A DNA stretch of 19,358 nucleotides. Source: RFQD01 sp049314515 (GTDB taxonomy: Bacteria; Actinomycetota; Actinomycetes; Actinomycetales; Microbacteriaceae). The first letter of the stretch is position 1. Each line of letters begins with the position of its first letter. Positions 8,335-14,796 of this stretch are shown here, in pieces. The position numbers and the translations under genes were made by a program. Under the pieces are notes generated by a model, which saw only the letters and a program-made list of their open reading frames with translations, did no database searches and was not told the origin of the DNA. The stretch lies in NCBI GenBank assembly GCA_049314515.1, contig JBMOEY010000021.1, forward strand, positions 1 through 19,358, in the 5' to 3' direction.

Positions 8335-9675
8335 ATGATGCGAACAGTCGACTTGAGGGATGAGTCCCTTTCGGCGTCCGAGATTTCGGCCAGGCTGCCG
8401 CGCATATCGTCCAACATTGATGCCGCGATTGTTTCGGCCCGAGAGCTGATTGACGATGTTGTTCAACGAGGTGAAGTAGCTCTTCGAGATCAGGCAAAGT
8501 CCTACGACGGTGTCGTTGGTCATGAGATCGCTGTTCCGCCCTCGGATCTTGATGGCGCGCTTGCGACGTTAGACGCGCAACTTCGTTCGGCCATTGTGGA
8601 ATCGATTCGACGTGTTCGTTTGGCTTCGTTGGCTGGCATTCCACCAGAGCGCGAGGTTCATGTAGCACCGGGTGCTCTTGTCACCCAGCGATGGATACCT
8701 GTTGAGCGTGTGGGGCTTTATGTACCCGGTGGCAAAGCGGTCTACCCGTCGAGCGTGGTGATGAACGTTGTTGCGGCGCAAGTCGCTGGCGTGAGCTCGG
8801 TTGCGATTGCGTCACCACCTCAAAAAGATCAGGACGGACGCGTCCACCCCACAGTTCTCGCTACCGCTGCCTTGCTTGGTGTGACCGAGGTGTACGCCAT
8901 GGGTGGTGCCGGAGCCATTGGAGCTTTCGCGTACGGTGTGCCGGAGCTGGAGCTGAAACCTGTCAATGTGGTCACCGGTCCTGGCAATGTCTTCGTTGCG
9001 GCGGCTAAGAGACTCGTGCGAGGTGCCGTCGGGATTGATTCGGAGGCGGGTCCGACTGAAATTTTGATCATTGCGGATGACATGGCGGACCCTGCCCTCA
9101 TTGCAGCCGATCTGATTTCGCAGGCGGAGCACGACGAACTCGCCTCGGCCGTTCTTGTGACGAACTCGCAGAATCTCGCGACACGCGTCAACGAAGCCCT
9201 CCGGTCCCTCGTTCCTCACACGCGTCATCGCGGTCGAGTTGAGGAGGCCCTGGGCGGAAAGCAATCGTCGCTTGTTTTGGTTTCCAACCTCGACATGGCT
9301 GTCGTTGTTTCCAACATTTACGCTCCGGAACATCTCGAGGTTCACACCGAAAATCCGCATGACTTAGTTCCGCATTTGGTCAATGCCGGAGCCATTTTTG
9401 TTGGTCCGACATCCCCTGTCAGTTTGGGTGATTACCTGGCGGGTTCAAACCACGTGTTGCCAACGGCCGGCCAGGCGGCATTTTCGTCGGGACTTGGTTC
9501 TTATACGTTTCTTCGGGCCCAGCAGGTCATTGAGTACAACGCCGAAGCACTGCGGGAGGTCAGATCGCACATCCGAGTTTTCGCCGATGATGAAAACCTT
9601 CCCGCCCACGCCGACGCGGTGGATGCTCGGTTTGCGCTTCCTGTGATTTCGGTTCCCCACGCGACGGAGGAGTAA
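8335..9675 (+). CDS. hisD: Histidinol dehydrogenase
   Basis: Zinc enzyme performing the last two steps of histidine synthesis, L-histidinol to L-histidine with two NAD+. It has 446 residues, full length. The expected zinc ligands are present: Q263 and H266 (SQAEHDE), D366 (SLGDYLAG) and H425 (PAHADAV). The catalytic pair E332-H333 lies in YAPEHLEV. Substrate and NAD motifs include VPGGKAVYPSS near 130-140, TGPGN near 214 and SNHVLPT near 371. No other his genes are visible, though hisB and hisC often follow hisD elsewhere. Two adjacent ATGs (8335 and 8338) are possible starts. TAGGCT overlaps the dnaE stop ten bases before the first ATG, so a very short or absent leader is possible. Confidence 0.96.
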   Translation: MMRTVDLRDESLSASEISARLPRISSNIDAAIVSARELIDDVVQRGEVALRDQAKSYDGVVGHEIAVPPSDLDGALATLDAQLRSAIVESIRRVRLASLAGIPPEREVHVAPGALVTQRWIPVERVGLYVPGGKAVYPSSVVMNVVAAQVAGVSSVAIASPPQKDQDGRVHPTVLATAALLGVTEVYAMGGAGAIGAFAYGVPELELKPVNVVTGPGNVFVAAAKRLVRGAVGIDSEAGPTEILIIADDMADPALIAADLISQAEHDELASAVLVTNSQNLATRVNEALRSLVPHTRHRGRVEEALGGKQSSLVLVSNLDMAVVVSNIYAPEHLEVHTENPHDLVPHLVNAGAIFVGPTSPVSLGDYLAGSNHVLPTAGQAAFSSGLGSYTFLRAQQVIEYNAEALREVRSHIRVFADDENLPAHADAVDARFALPVISVPHATEE

Positions 9676-9678
9676 TTC

Positions 9679-10161
9679 GTGTTTTGTCCTTTTTGTCGAC
9701 ACCCCGACTCCCGTGTCATTGATTCACGAACGTCTGACGACGGACTCTCGATTCGCCGCCGCCGTCAATGCCCTGAGTGCGGCGGAAGGTTTAGTACCAC
9801 TGAGACGGCGAGCCTCACGGTCATCAAGCGTTCGGGCGTTGTCGAAGCTTTCAGCAGAGAAAAAATTGTGTCCGGTGTTCGAAAAGCCTGTCAAGGTAGA
9901 CCAGTAACGGATGCGGACTTGGCGAATCTCGCTCAGCAAGTTGAGGAGTCGGTGCGCGCGACCGGCGTGAGCCAAATAGACGCAAATGAAATCGGGCTGT
10001 CAATTTTGCCGCCGCTGAAGAAGTTGGACGAGGTTGCCTACCTTCGATTTGCGAGTGTGTACCAAGCTTTTGATTCGCTTGATGACTTTGATCGGGCCGT
10101 AACAGAACTCCGGCGAGAACGAGCTTCTACGGCGGCCCTAGATGGCGACCTGAACCCGTGA
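9679..10161 (+). CDS. nrdR: Transcriptional repressor NrdR
   Basis: Zinc-ribbon and ATP-cone repressor that senses ATP/dATP and controls ribonucleotide reductase genes. The N-terminal zinc ribbon has C3-P-F-C6 and C31-P-E-C34. The ATP-cone begins around residue 49 (VIKRSGVVEAFSREKI) and runs to about 137 (LRFASVYQAFDSLDDF). At 160 residues it is typical. The GTG start is supported by GGAGGAG at 9666-9672, six bases upstream. It lies three bases after hisD and overlaps pyrD by GTGA, so it sits inside a metabolic operon. No nrd genes or clear NrdR boxes are present in the window, so its targets lie elsewhere. Confidence 0.95.
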   Translation: MFCPFCRHPDSRVIDSRTSDDGLSIRRRRQCPECGGRFSTTETASLTVIKRSGVVEAFSREKIVSGVRKACQGRPVTDADLANLAQQVEESVRATGVSQIDANEIGLSILPPLKKLDEVAYLRFASVYQAFDSLDDFDRAVTELRRERASTAALDGDLNP

Positions 10162-11216
10162 CGCGGAACGAAACATCGCGCCAAGGTCGAGCTGCGTACC
10201 GGTTCATTTTCTGGGCCTTCTTTTCCCGTTTGGCGCCCGAGCGTGCCCACTCTTTGGCGGCGATCGTCATTCGCTGTGCCGGCGTGCCGGGGGTGCGCAC
10301 ATTGGTGCGATTTTTCTGCCGACCACCTCGGGAGGCTCGAGTCGAGACACTAGGACTCGTCTTTGACTCGCCTTTCGGTTTGGCAGCTGGTTTTGATAAA
10401 GATGCGCACATGACCATTGGTTTGGGCGCCTTTGGTTTTGGCCACGTCGAAGTAGGCACGGTCACTGCTCATGCTCAACCGGGAAATCCACGCCCGCGAC
10501 TGTTCCGACTCATCCCGGATCGTGCTCTCATCAATCGTATGGGCTTCAATAACGATGGAGCCGTGGTGATCGCACGGCGTCTCGAAAGACTTCGGCGAAT
10601 TCGAAACAGACCCATCATCGGGGTCAATATTGGCAAGAGTCGCGTCGTTGATGTTGAGGATGCGCTGGAAGATTATTTGATCAGCACGAGGTTGCTCGCG
10701 CCCTTGGCCGACTATCTCGTCGTGAATGTCAGTTCCCCGAACACTCCTGGACTTCGTGGACTACAGGAACTTGGCAGCCTCGAGCCGCTACTCGTTGCCG
10801 TTGGGCGCGAGGCGGGTTCGGTCCCGCTTCTGGTGAAGATTGCTCCCGACCTCGATGACGTTCAAGTTGACGAAATTACCCGCCTTTGTGTTCGACTTAA
10901 ACTCAGCGGCATCATCGCCACAAACACCACCGTGTCGAGGGAAAATCTCGTGACACCCAAGGACATTGTTGACGGATATGGTTCCGGAGGTCTGTCTGGA
11001 CCACCCGTTGCGATTCGGAGTCGCGAGGTGCTCCAGCGAATACGTTCCATTGTCCCTCCTGATTTTTGTGTTATCTCGGTTGGAGGAATCGAGACCGCAG
11101 GTGATGTGCGGGATAGATTGCGGGACGGCGCCACCTTGGTGCAGGGTTACACGGGGTACATCTACCAAGGTCCCTGGTGGGCGCGCAACATCAATCGTGG
11201 ATTGAGAACGCGTTAG
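10158..11216 (+). CDS. pyrD: Quinone-dependent dihydroorotate dehydrogenase (class 2)
   Basis: FMN enzyme oxidising dihydroorotate to orotate in pyrimidine synthesis and passing electrons to the membrane quinone pool. The 352 residues include an N-terminal extension (about 1-50) of hydrophobic/amphipathic helices typical of class 2 enzymes, used for membrane and quinone contact. Barrel motifs are GLAAGFDKDA (74-83), INRMGFNNDG (125-134) and VNVSSPNTPGLR (189-200). The catalytic base is a serine, S193, which also marks class 2. The phosphate-binding ISVGGIETA and QGYTGYIYQGP are near the C-terminus. The GTG start overlaps the nrdR stop. Sharing menaquinone with the bc-aa3 chain encoded downstream is a functional link, not an operon. 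Confidence 0.95.
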   Translation: MTRNETSRQGRAAYRFIFWAFFSRLAPERAHSLAAIVIRCAGVPGVRTLVRFFCRPPREARVETLGLVFDSPFGLAAGFDKDAHMTIGLGAFGFGHVEVGTVTAHAQPGNPRPRLFRLIPDRALINRMGFNNDGAVVIARRLERLRRIRNRPIIGVNIGKSRVVDVEDALEDYLISTRLLAPLADYLVVNVSSPNTPGLRGLQELGSLEPLLVAVGREAGSVPLLVKIAPDLDDVQVDEITRLCVRLKLSGIIATNTTVSRENLVTPKDIVDGYGSGGLSGPPVAIRSREVLQRIRSIVPPDFCVISVGGIETAGDVRDRLRDGATLVQGYTGYIYQGPWWARNINRGLRTR

Positions 11217-11235
11217 ACCAGAGTGTGTGCCCAGT

Positions 11236-11255
11236 TGCACAGACATGTCTGTGTA
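11236..11255. other. Perfect 16-bp palindrome between converging genes
   Basis: CACAGACATGTCTGTG at 11238-11253 equals its own reverse complement. It lies 21 bases after the pyrD stop and 24 bases before the stop of the opposing DUF3043 gene. As RNA it would form six base pairs around a CAUG loop, with a G-U and a further U-A pair possible outside. There is no T-tract on either side, so it is not a classic intrinsic terminator. A role as a factor-dependent terminator, a protein operator or an mRNA 3' end stabiliser all remain possible. Confidence 0.55.
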
Positions 11256-11277
11256 GTGGGCCCTGATCGTTCAATTC

Positions 11278-11862
11278 TTACTCAGGGTATTGGCGGCGTC
11301 TCACTTGCGGCTTGGGCATGCGCATCGGGCGCATCTGAATCGAGCGCATTGCTGCGTACCACGCGAGACCGCGTTCCGCGTTTTCGGTGCCAAATTTGGC
11401 TTTGATGCGCCGTCGAATGCTTGCGCTCAGCATGAGCGCATCCAGGATGACGACCACGAGGAATCCCCACATGATGAAAATACCGAGCTCAGCCAGGGTG
11501 AACGAGCCGATGGTCAGAGTGTCCGCGAAAGTTCCGATAATGACGAGCAACATTAGCGGCACCATTAGTTCGCCGACACTGTATCGAGCGTCCACGTAGT
11601 CTCGAACGAAGCGCCTCTGCGGACCACGATCACGACGTGGCAGATAGCGCTCGTCGCCGGAGGCCATTCCCAAGCGCGCGCGTTCGCGCTGCTTGGCAAC
11701 TCCTTCTCGGTTTGCTTTGGCCGCAGCACGACGGTCGTTGGGCACGAGAGGCCGTTTATTCGCCGCTTCGCGTTCTTTCCGTGAGGGCGTCGCGTGACCT
11801 TTTCCAGACAGCGACTCTCCGGTTGGGGATGTCGTCACCTCAACATTTTCGTTCTTAGCCAC
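11278..11862 (-). CDS. DUF3043 family membrane protein
   Basis: Uncharacterised actinobacterial membrane protein, 194 residues. About 95 N-terminal residues are soluble and very charged, rich in Lys, Arg, Ala and Glu (SRKEREAANKRPLVPNDRRA near 27-46). The family hallmark DERYLPRRDRGPQRRFVRDY (70-89) follows, then two hydrophobic segments at about 97-117 and 121-146. The C-terminal tail is basic and ends RRRQYPE. The GTG start (11862-11860) is preceded by AGGA six bases upstream, right next to a nine-A run. It is the only gene in the first 17 kb on the - strand. Function is unknown; its length and composition match the family, and I do not infer more. Confidence 0.88.
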   Translation of the reverse strand: MAKNENVEVTTSPTGESLSGKGHATPSRKEREAANKRPLVPNDRRAAAKANREGVAKQRERARLGMASGDERYLPRRDRGPQRRFVRDYVDARYSVGELMVPLMLLVIIGTFADTLTIGSFTLAELGIFIMWGFLVVVILDALMLSASIRRRIKAKFGTENAERGLAWYAAMRSIQMRPMRMPKPQVRRRQYPE

Positions 11863-11905
11863 GAGCTATCCTTTTTTTTTCGAGAGACCTGCCACGCGAT
11901 CCTCA

Positions 11906-11934
11906 TCGACCGATGGCACTTTCGCCCATAAGAT
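11906..11934 (+). promoter_or_regulatory. Candidate promoter for the dipeptidase, leaderless arrangement
   Basis: TAAGAT at 11929-11934 fits the actinobacterial TANNNT -10 consensus. TCGACC at 11906-11911, 17 bases upstream, matches TTGACA at four of six positions. The -10 ends seven bases before the ATG at 11942, so the predicted transcription start falls on or next to the start codon. No Shine-Dalgarno sequence precedes that ATG, which agrees with a leaderless mRNA. Called by eye. Confidence 0.5.
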
Positions 11935-11941
11935 TACCCGC

Positions 11942-13384
11942 ATGTCTGAGCTGTCTCGCGCGAAGTCTGTTGATGCCCTGATTCAAAGGGGGTGGACAGG
12001 AATCGTTGACCTTCTCAGGTCACTTGTTCGAATTCCATCGGTTTCCTGGCCGGCCTTTGATGCGGCCCATGTGGAGCGCAGTGCTGAAGAAGTCGCTCGG
12101 CTGTTAGAGGAATTGGACGTATTTGAATCCGTCGAAATCCTTCGAGCAGAGATTCCCGGTTTAGTTGATGTTCACTCAGCCTCACCTGAGCCGAGTTGGG
12201 GGCACCCAGCCATTGTCGCGCGTCGAGAGGCGCGCGAGGGTTGGCCCACTGTTCTGTTGTACGCGCACCACGATGTTCAACCACCGGGCAACGAATCCGA
12301 CTGGGAGACTCCGGCTTTCGATGCGACGGAACGGCACGGCCGCATCTATGGCCGTGGGACCGCCGACGACAAAGCCGGGGTAGTCACGCACCTGTCGTCA
12401 CTTCAGATACTGAAGGAACTCTCGGTGGATATTGCTGTCGGTTTGGTCGTATTTATCGAGGGCGAAGAAGAGTATGGCTCTCCCTCCTTTGACAACTTTC
12501 TCGAGACATACCGTGATCGCCTTGAGTCCGACGTGATTATTGTCGCGGACTCGGGAAATTGGAGCACGAGCGTTCCTGCGCTCACCGTTAGTTTGCGCGG
12601 CAACGTCACGTTTGCACTAACCGTGCGCACCCTCGAACACGGCGTTCATTCGGGGATGTTCGGGGGCGCGATACCCGACGCAATGATGGCCGCCGCTCGA
12701 CTGATTGACTCGTTTTACACGCCGGATGGCTCGGTCGCGGTCATTGGTCTCACACCACAGAGTCGAGATGTGCCCGCATATGACGACGCACTGTTGCGTC
12801 ATGAGGCATCGCTTGTGCCCTCGGCGACCCTCATCGGAGATGGTGATGTCTTGCACCGACTGTGGTCTCAACCAGCGATAACGGTCACCGGAATCGACGC
12901 GCCGCCGGTTTCCAGCGCCTCCAACACGCTTCTGCCCAGCGTCCGGTTGCGAGTCAGCGTGCGTGTTGCCCCCGGCCAGAAGGCCCAGGACGCACTTGAC
13001 GCGGTTCGCGCTCACGTCGAGGAACACGTTCCTTTTGGTGCGCAGGTGTTGATCGACGAGATTAACCTTGGCGAAGCGTTCCTTGATGACGGTGGCGGCC
13101 CGGCTGCCCAAGCCATTCGCGGAGCGATGCGGGAAGCCTGGGGCGTGGAACCGGTGGACATGGGTGTCGGGGGGTCCATCCCATTCATTGCGAGTTTCAA
13201 ACAGGTGTTTCCTGACGCCGAAGTGCTTGTTACCGGTGTTGAAGATCCGGACTCGCGTGCTCACGGGACAAACGAGTCGCTTGACTTAGGAGTCCTTCGC
13301 AAGGCGATTTGCACTCAGTCCCTCCTACTTCTGCAGCTCAACGACCCAGACGGAATAAAGTCGCACCTAGAATTGATGTCATGA
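11942..13384 (+). CDS. M20 family metallopeptidase / dipeptidase
   Basis: Zinc-dependent amino- or dipeptidase of the M20/M28 superfamily, probably cytoplasmic and used for peptide turnover. The 480 residues show the di-zinc site: H109 and D111 in YAHHDVQPPG, bridging D142 in RGTADDKAG, the acidic cluster EGEEE at 173-177 with the general base, D203 in VADSGNW, and a late histidine in RAHGTNESLDL (about 437-447). A dimerisation (lid) domain interrupts the catalytic domain from about 215 to 370. Substrate specificity cannot be read from sequence; relatives are often annotated as succinyl-diaminopimelate desuccinylase-like or beta-Ala-His dipeptidases. The ATG directly follows a -10 box. The stop overlaps the next gene (ATGA). 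Confidence 0.93.
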   Translation: MSELSRAKSVDALIQRGWTGIVDLLRSLVRIPSVSWPAFDAAHVERSAEEVARLLEELDVFESVEILRAEIPGLVDVHSASPEPSWGHPAIVARREAREGWPTVLLYAHHDVQPPGNESDWETPAFDATERHGRIYGRGTADDKAGVVTHLSSLQILKELSVDIAVGLVVFIEGEEEYGSPSFDNFLETYRDRLESDVIIVADSGNWSTSVPALTVSLRGNVTFALTVRTLEHGVHSGMFGGAIPDAMMAAARLIDSFYTPDGSVAVIGLTPQSRDVPAYDDALLRHEASLVPSATLIGDGDVLHRLWSQPAITVTGIDAPPVSSASNTLLPSVRLRVSVRVAPGQKAQDALDAVRAHVEEHVPFGAQVLIDEINLGEAFLDDGGGPAAQAIRGAMREAWGVEPVDMGVGGSIPFIASFKQVFPDAEVLVTGVEDPDSRAHGTNESLDLGVLRKAICTQSLLLLQLNDPDGIKSHLELMS

Positions 13385-13734
13385 GCATGGAAACGACATC
13401 ACAAACCTCGCATGGAGTTACCCTCACGCCTGCGGCTGCGACGAAGGTCAAGAACCTCCTCGCTCAAGAGGAGAATTCCGAGTACCGATTGCGCCTCGCA
13501 GTTGAATCAGGTGGCTGCTCGGGTCTCATCTACCAGCTTTTCTTCGATGAGCGGGTCGAAGATGGAGATGCCATTGTTGAATTTGACGGTGTGGGCGTGA
13601 TCGTCGATCGAAAGAGCGGACCCTATCTGGAGGGTTCGACAATCGATTTCCAAGACACCATTGAGAAGCAGGGGTTCACCATCGACAACCCGAATGCTCA
13701 AGGAAGCTGCGCCTGCGGGGATTCATTTCACTAG
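13381..13734 (+). CDS. erpA: A-type iron-sulfur cluster carrier (ErpA/IscA family)
   Basis: Small carrier that accepts Fe-S clusters and passes them to apo-proteins. The three ligand cysteines are in place: C46 in GGCSG, then C110 and C112 in QGSCACGDSFH. The ending CACGDSFH is the common actinobacterial form. I chose ATG 13381, overlapping the dipeptidase stop as ATGA, for 117 residues; ATG 13387 is the next option. An in-frame ATG at 13309 lies inside the dipeptidase and would add an unrelated basic stretch. No Shine-Dalgarno sequence is visible, so coupling is likely. Supplying the Rieske protein QcrA or other Fe-S enzymes is a plausible but unproven link to the respiratory genes that follow. 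Confidence 0.92.
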   Translation: MSMETTSQTSHGVTLTPAAATKVKNLLAQEENSEYRLRLAVESGGCSGLIYQLFFDERVEDGDAIVEFDGVGVIVDRKSGPYLEGSTIDFQDTIEKQGFTIDNPNAQGSCACGDSFH

Positions 13735-13737
13735 TTG

Positions 13738-13764
13738 GGCTGCGGGCGCTACCTCATCGCAGCC
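13738..13764 (+). terminator. GC-rich hairpin just after erpA, no T-tract
   Basis: GGCTGCG (13738-13744) pairs with CGCAGCC (13758-13764) across a 13-base loop, starting three bases after the erpA stop. With no T-run it is not a classic intrinsic terminator, and it may instead protect the mRNA 3' end or act with Rho. An alternative stem, CATCGC (13755-13760) with GCGATG (13771-13776), uses the same bases and excludes the first. Confidence 0.4.
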
Positions 13765-13824
13765 ATTCACGCGATGGCAGACCAATTACTTCACTCAGTG
13801 GAAAAGTTAACCCGCGTTCCGGCG

Positions 13825-13852
13825 TTAACGGGGCACACCCGCGCGATAGGCT
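13825..13852 (+). promoter_or_regulatory. Candidate ctaC promoter with twin GTTAAC sites
   Basis: TTAACG (13825-13830) lies 16 bases before TAGGCT (13847-13852), a reasonable -35/-10 pair for an actinobacterial housekeeping sigma factor. The -35 is part of GTTAAC at 13824-13829, and an identical GTTAAC is at 13806-13811, 18 bases upstream. GTTAAC is itself a palindrome, so the pair could form an operator overlapping the promoter. No transcription start is known. Confidence 0.35.
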
Positions 13853-13867
13853 GAGAGGGTCATAAGG

Positions 13868-13887
13868 GGACGGCTGAGCCGTTTTTT
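13868..13887 (+). terminator. Terminator-like hairpin with T-run in the ctaC leader
   Basis: ACGGC (13870-13874) and GCCGT (13878-13882) form a five-pair stem with a TGA loop; two G-U pairs extend it at 13868-13869. It runs straight into six T's (13882-13887). It may be the real 3' end of the dipeptidase-erpA transcript or an attenuator. Only 22 bases separate it from the ctaC start, too few for another promoter, so any ctaC mRNA should include it. Confidence 0.45.
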
Positions 13888-13909
13888 GTGCTAGGTGGAA
13901 AGGTTACCG

Positions 13910-14785
13910 GTGGTCAAGAATCATCGCCTCAAGTGGCTCGCAATTCCTCTTGCGAGCACGATTGCATTGAGCCTCGCCGGTTGCACGCAACAAGAGCTCC
14001 GTGGTTATTTGCCGGGGGAACCTGGTGTGACGAATCACACGGATCGAATCACGGGACTTTGGGTCACCAGCTGGATTGTTCTTCTGGGTGTGGGTGCCAT
14101 CACGTGGGGGCTCCTCATCTGGGCCATGGTTGTTTACCGCCGCCGAAAGGGCCAAACGGGAATGCCCGTTCAGCTCAAGTACAACCTTCCGATTGAAGTT
14201 TTCTTCACGGCCGTTCCACTCATCCTGATTCTTGGATTCTTCGCCTTCACCGCTCGCGATGAAGCCATTATCGAACAACGTTATGAGAGCCCGGATGTGA
14301 CGATCCAGGCCTTCGGTAAGCAGTGGGCGTGGGACTTCAACTACACCAACGACAACGTTTACTACTCCGGAATTCAAGTCCAACCTGACACGTCGCCCGA
14401 TGCTCCTCAGGGTTCAATTGACCCGGCGTCAATTCCGACACTCTATTTGCCTGTCGGCAAGACCGTGGAGATTCAACTTCAGGCGCGTGACGTCATCCAC
14501 TCCTTCTGGGTCATCGACTTCTTGTACAAGAAAGACATGATTCCCGGCAAGACGAACTACATGTCGTTCGTGCCGGAACGCGAAGGAACCTACAAGGGAA
14601 AGTGTGCAGAGCTGTGCGGGGAGTTCCACTCGCAGATGCTCTTTCAGGTCAAAGTCGTCTCACAAAGTGAGTACGACGCGTACATCCAGTCGCTTCGCGA
14701 CAAAGGTTTCGAGGGCCAACTTGGAACTGAATATAACCGCAACCTCGGGCAGGCCAACATTGTCGCCGAGTCAGCAAAGAAGTAA
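13910..14785 (+). CDS. ctaC: Cytochrome c oxidase subunit II
   Basis: CuA-bearing subunit that takes electrons from the di-haem cytochrome of the bc complex in the bc-aa3 supercomplex. The N-terminus is a lipoprotein signal peptide with lipobox LAGC and lipidated C25, followed by two membrane helices (about 51-75 and 93-113). The external cupredoxin domain has all CuA ligands: H197 (VIHSFW), C232, C236, H240 and M243 in KCAELCGEFHSQM. I chose GTG 13910 because GGAAAGG (13897-13903) lies six bases upstream and the signal peptide then starts MVKNHRLK. GTG 13895 would add five residues but has no ribosome site. The product is 291 residues. ctaD follows after 11 bases. Confidence 0.96.
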   Translation: MVKNHRLKWLAIPLASTIALSLAGCTQQELRGYLPGEPGVTNHTDRITGLWVTSWIVLLGVGAITWGLLIWAMVVYRRRKGQTGMPVQLKYNLPIEVFFTAVPLILILGFFAFTARDEAIIEQRYESPDVTIQAFGKQWAWDFNYTNDNVYYSGIQVQPDTSPDAPQGSIDPASIPTLYLPVGKTVEIQLQARDVIHSFWVIDFLYKKDMIPGKTNYMSFVPEREGTYKGKCAELCGEFHSQMLFQVKVVSQSEYDAYIQSLRDKGFEGQLGTEYNRNLGQANIVAESAKK

Positions 14786-14796
14786 GGGCTGAAACT

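Noticed and set aside
11223..11405. Short + strand open frame starting in the palindrome region
   Set aside because: It runs antisense into the DUF3043 gene and has no ribosome site or domain.
12617..13264. 215-residue open frame on the - strand inside the dipeptidase gene
   Set aside because: It is antisense to clear M20 catalytic sequence and its composition looks like a frame shadow.
13309..13380. In-frame upstream start for the iron-sulfur carrier
   Set aside because: It would lie inside the dipeptidase gene and add an unrelated basic stretch; the ATGA overlap at 13381 is the natural start.
13774..13854. 26-codon open frame in the erpA-ctaC gap, beginning MADQLLHSVEK
   Set aside because: It has no ribosome site, overlaps the proposed -35/-10 and twin GTTAAC sites, and resembles no family I recognise.
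13895..13909. Upstream GTG for ctaC
   Set aside because: No ribosome site before it; GGAAAGG lies between it and the GTG at 13910, which also gives a standard lipoprotein signal peptide.
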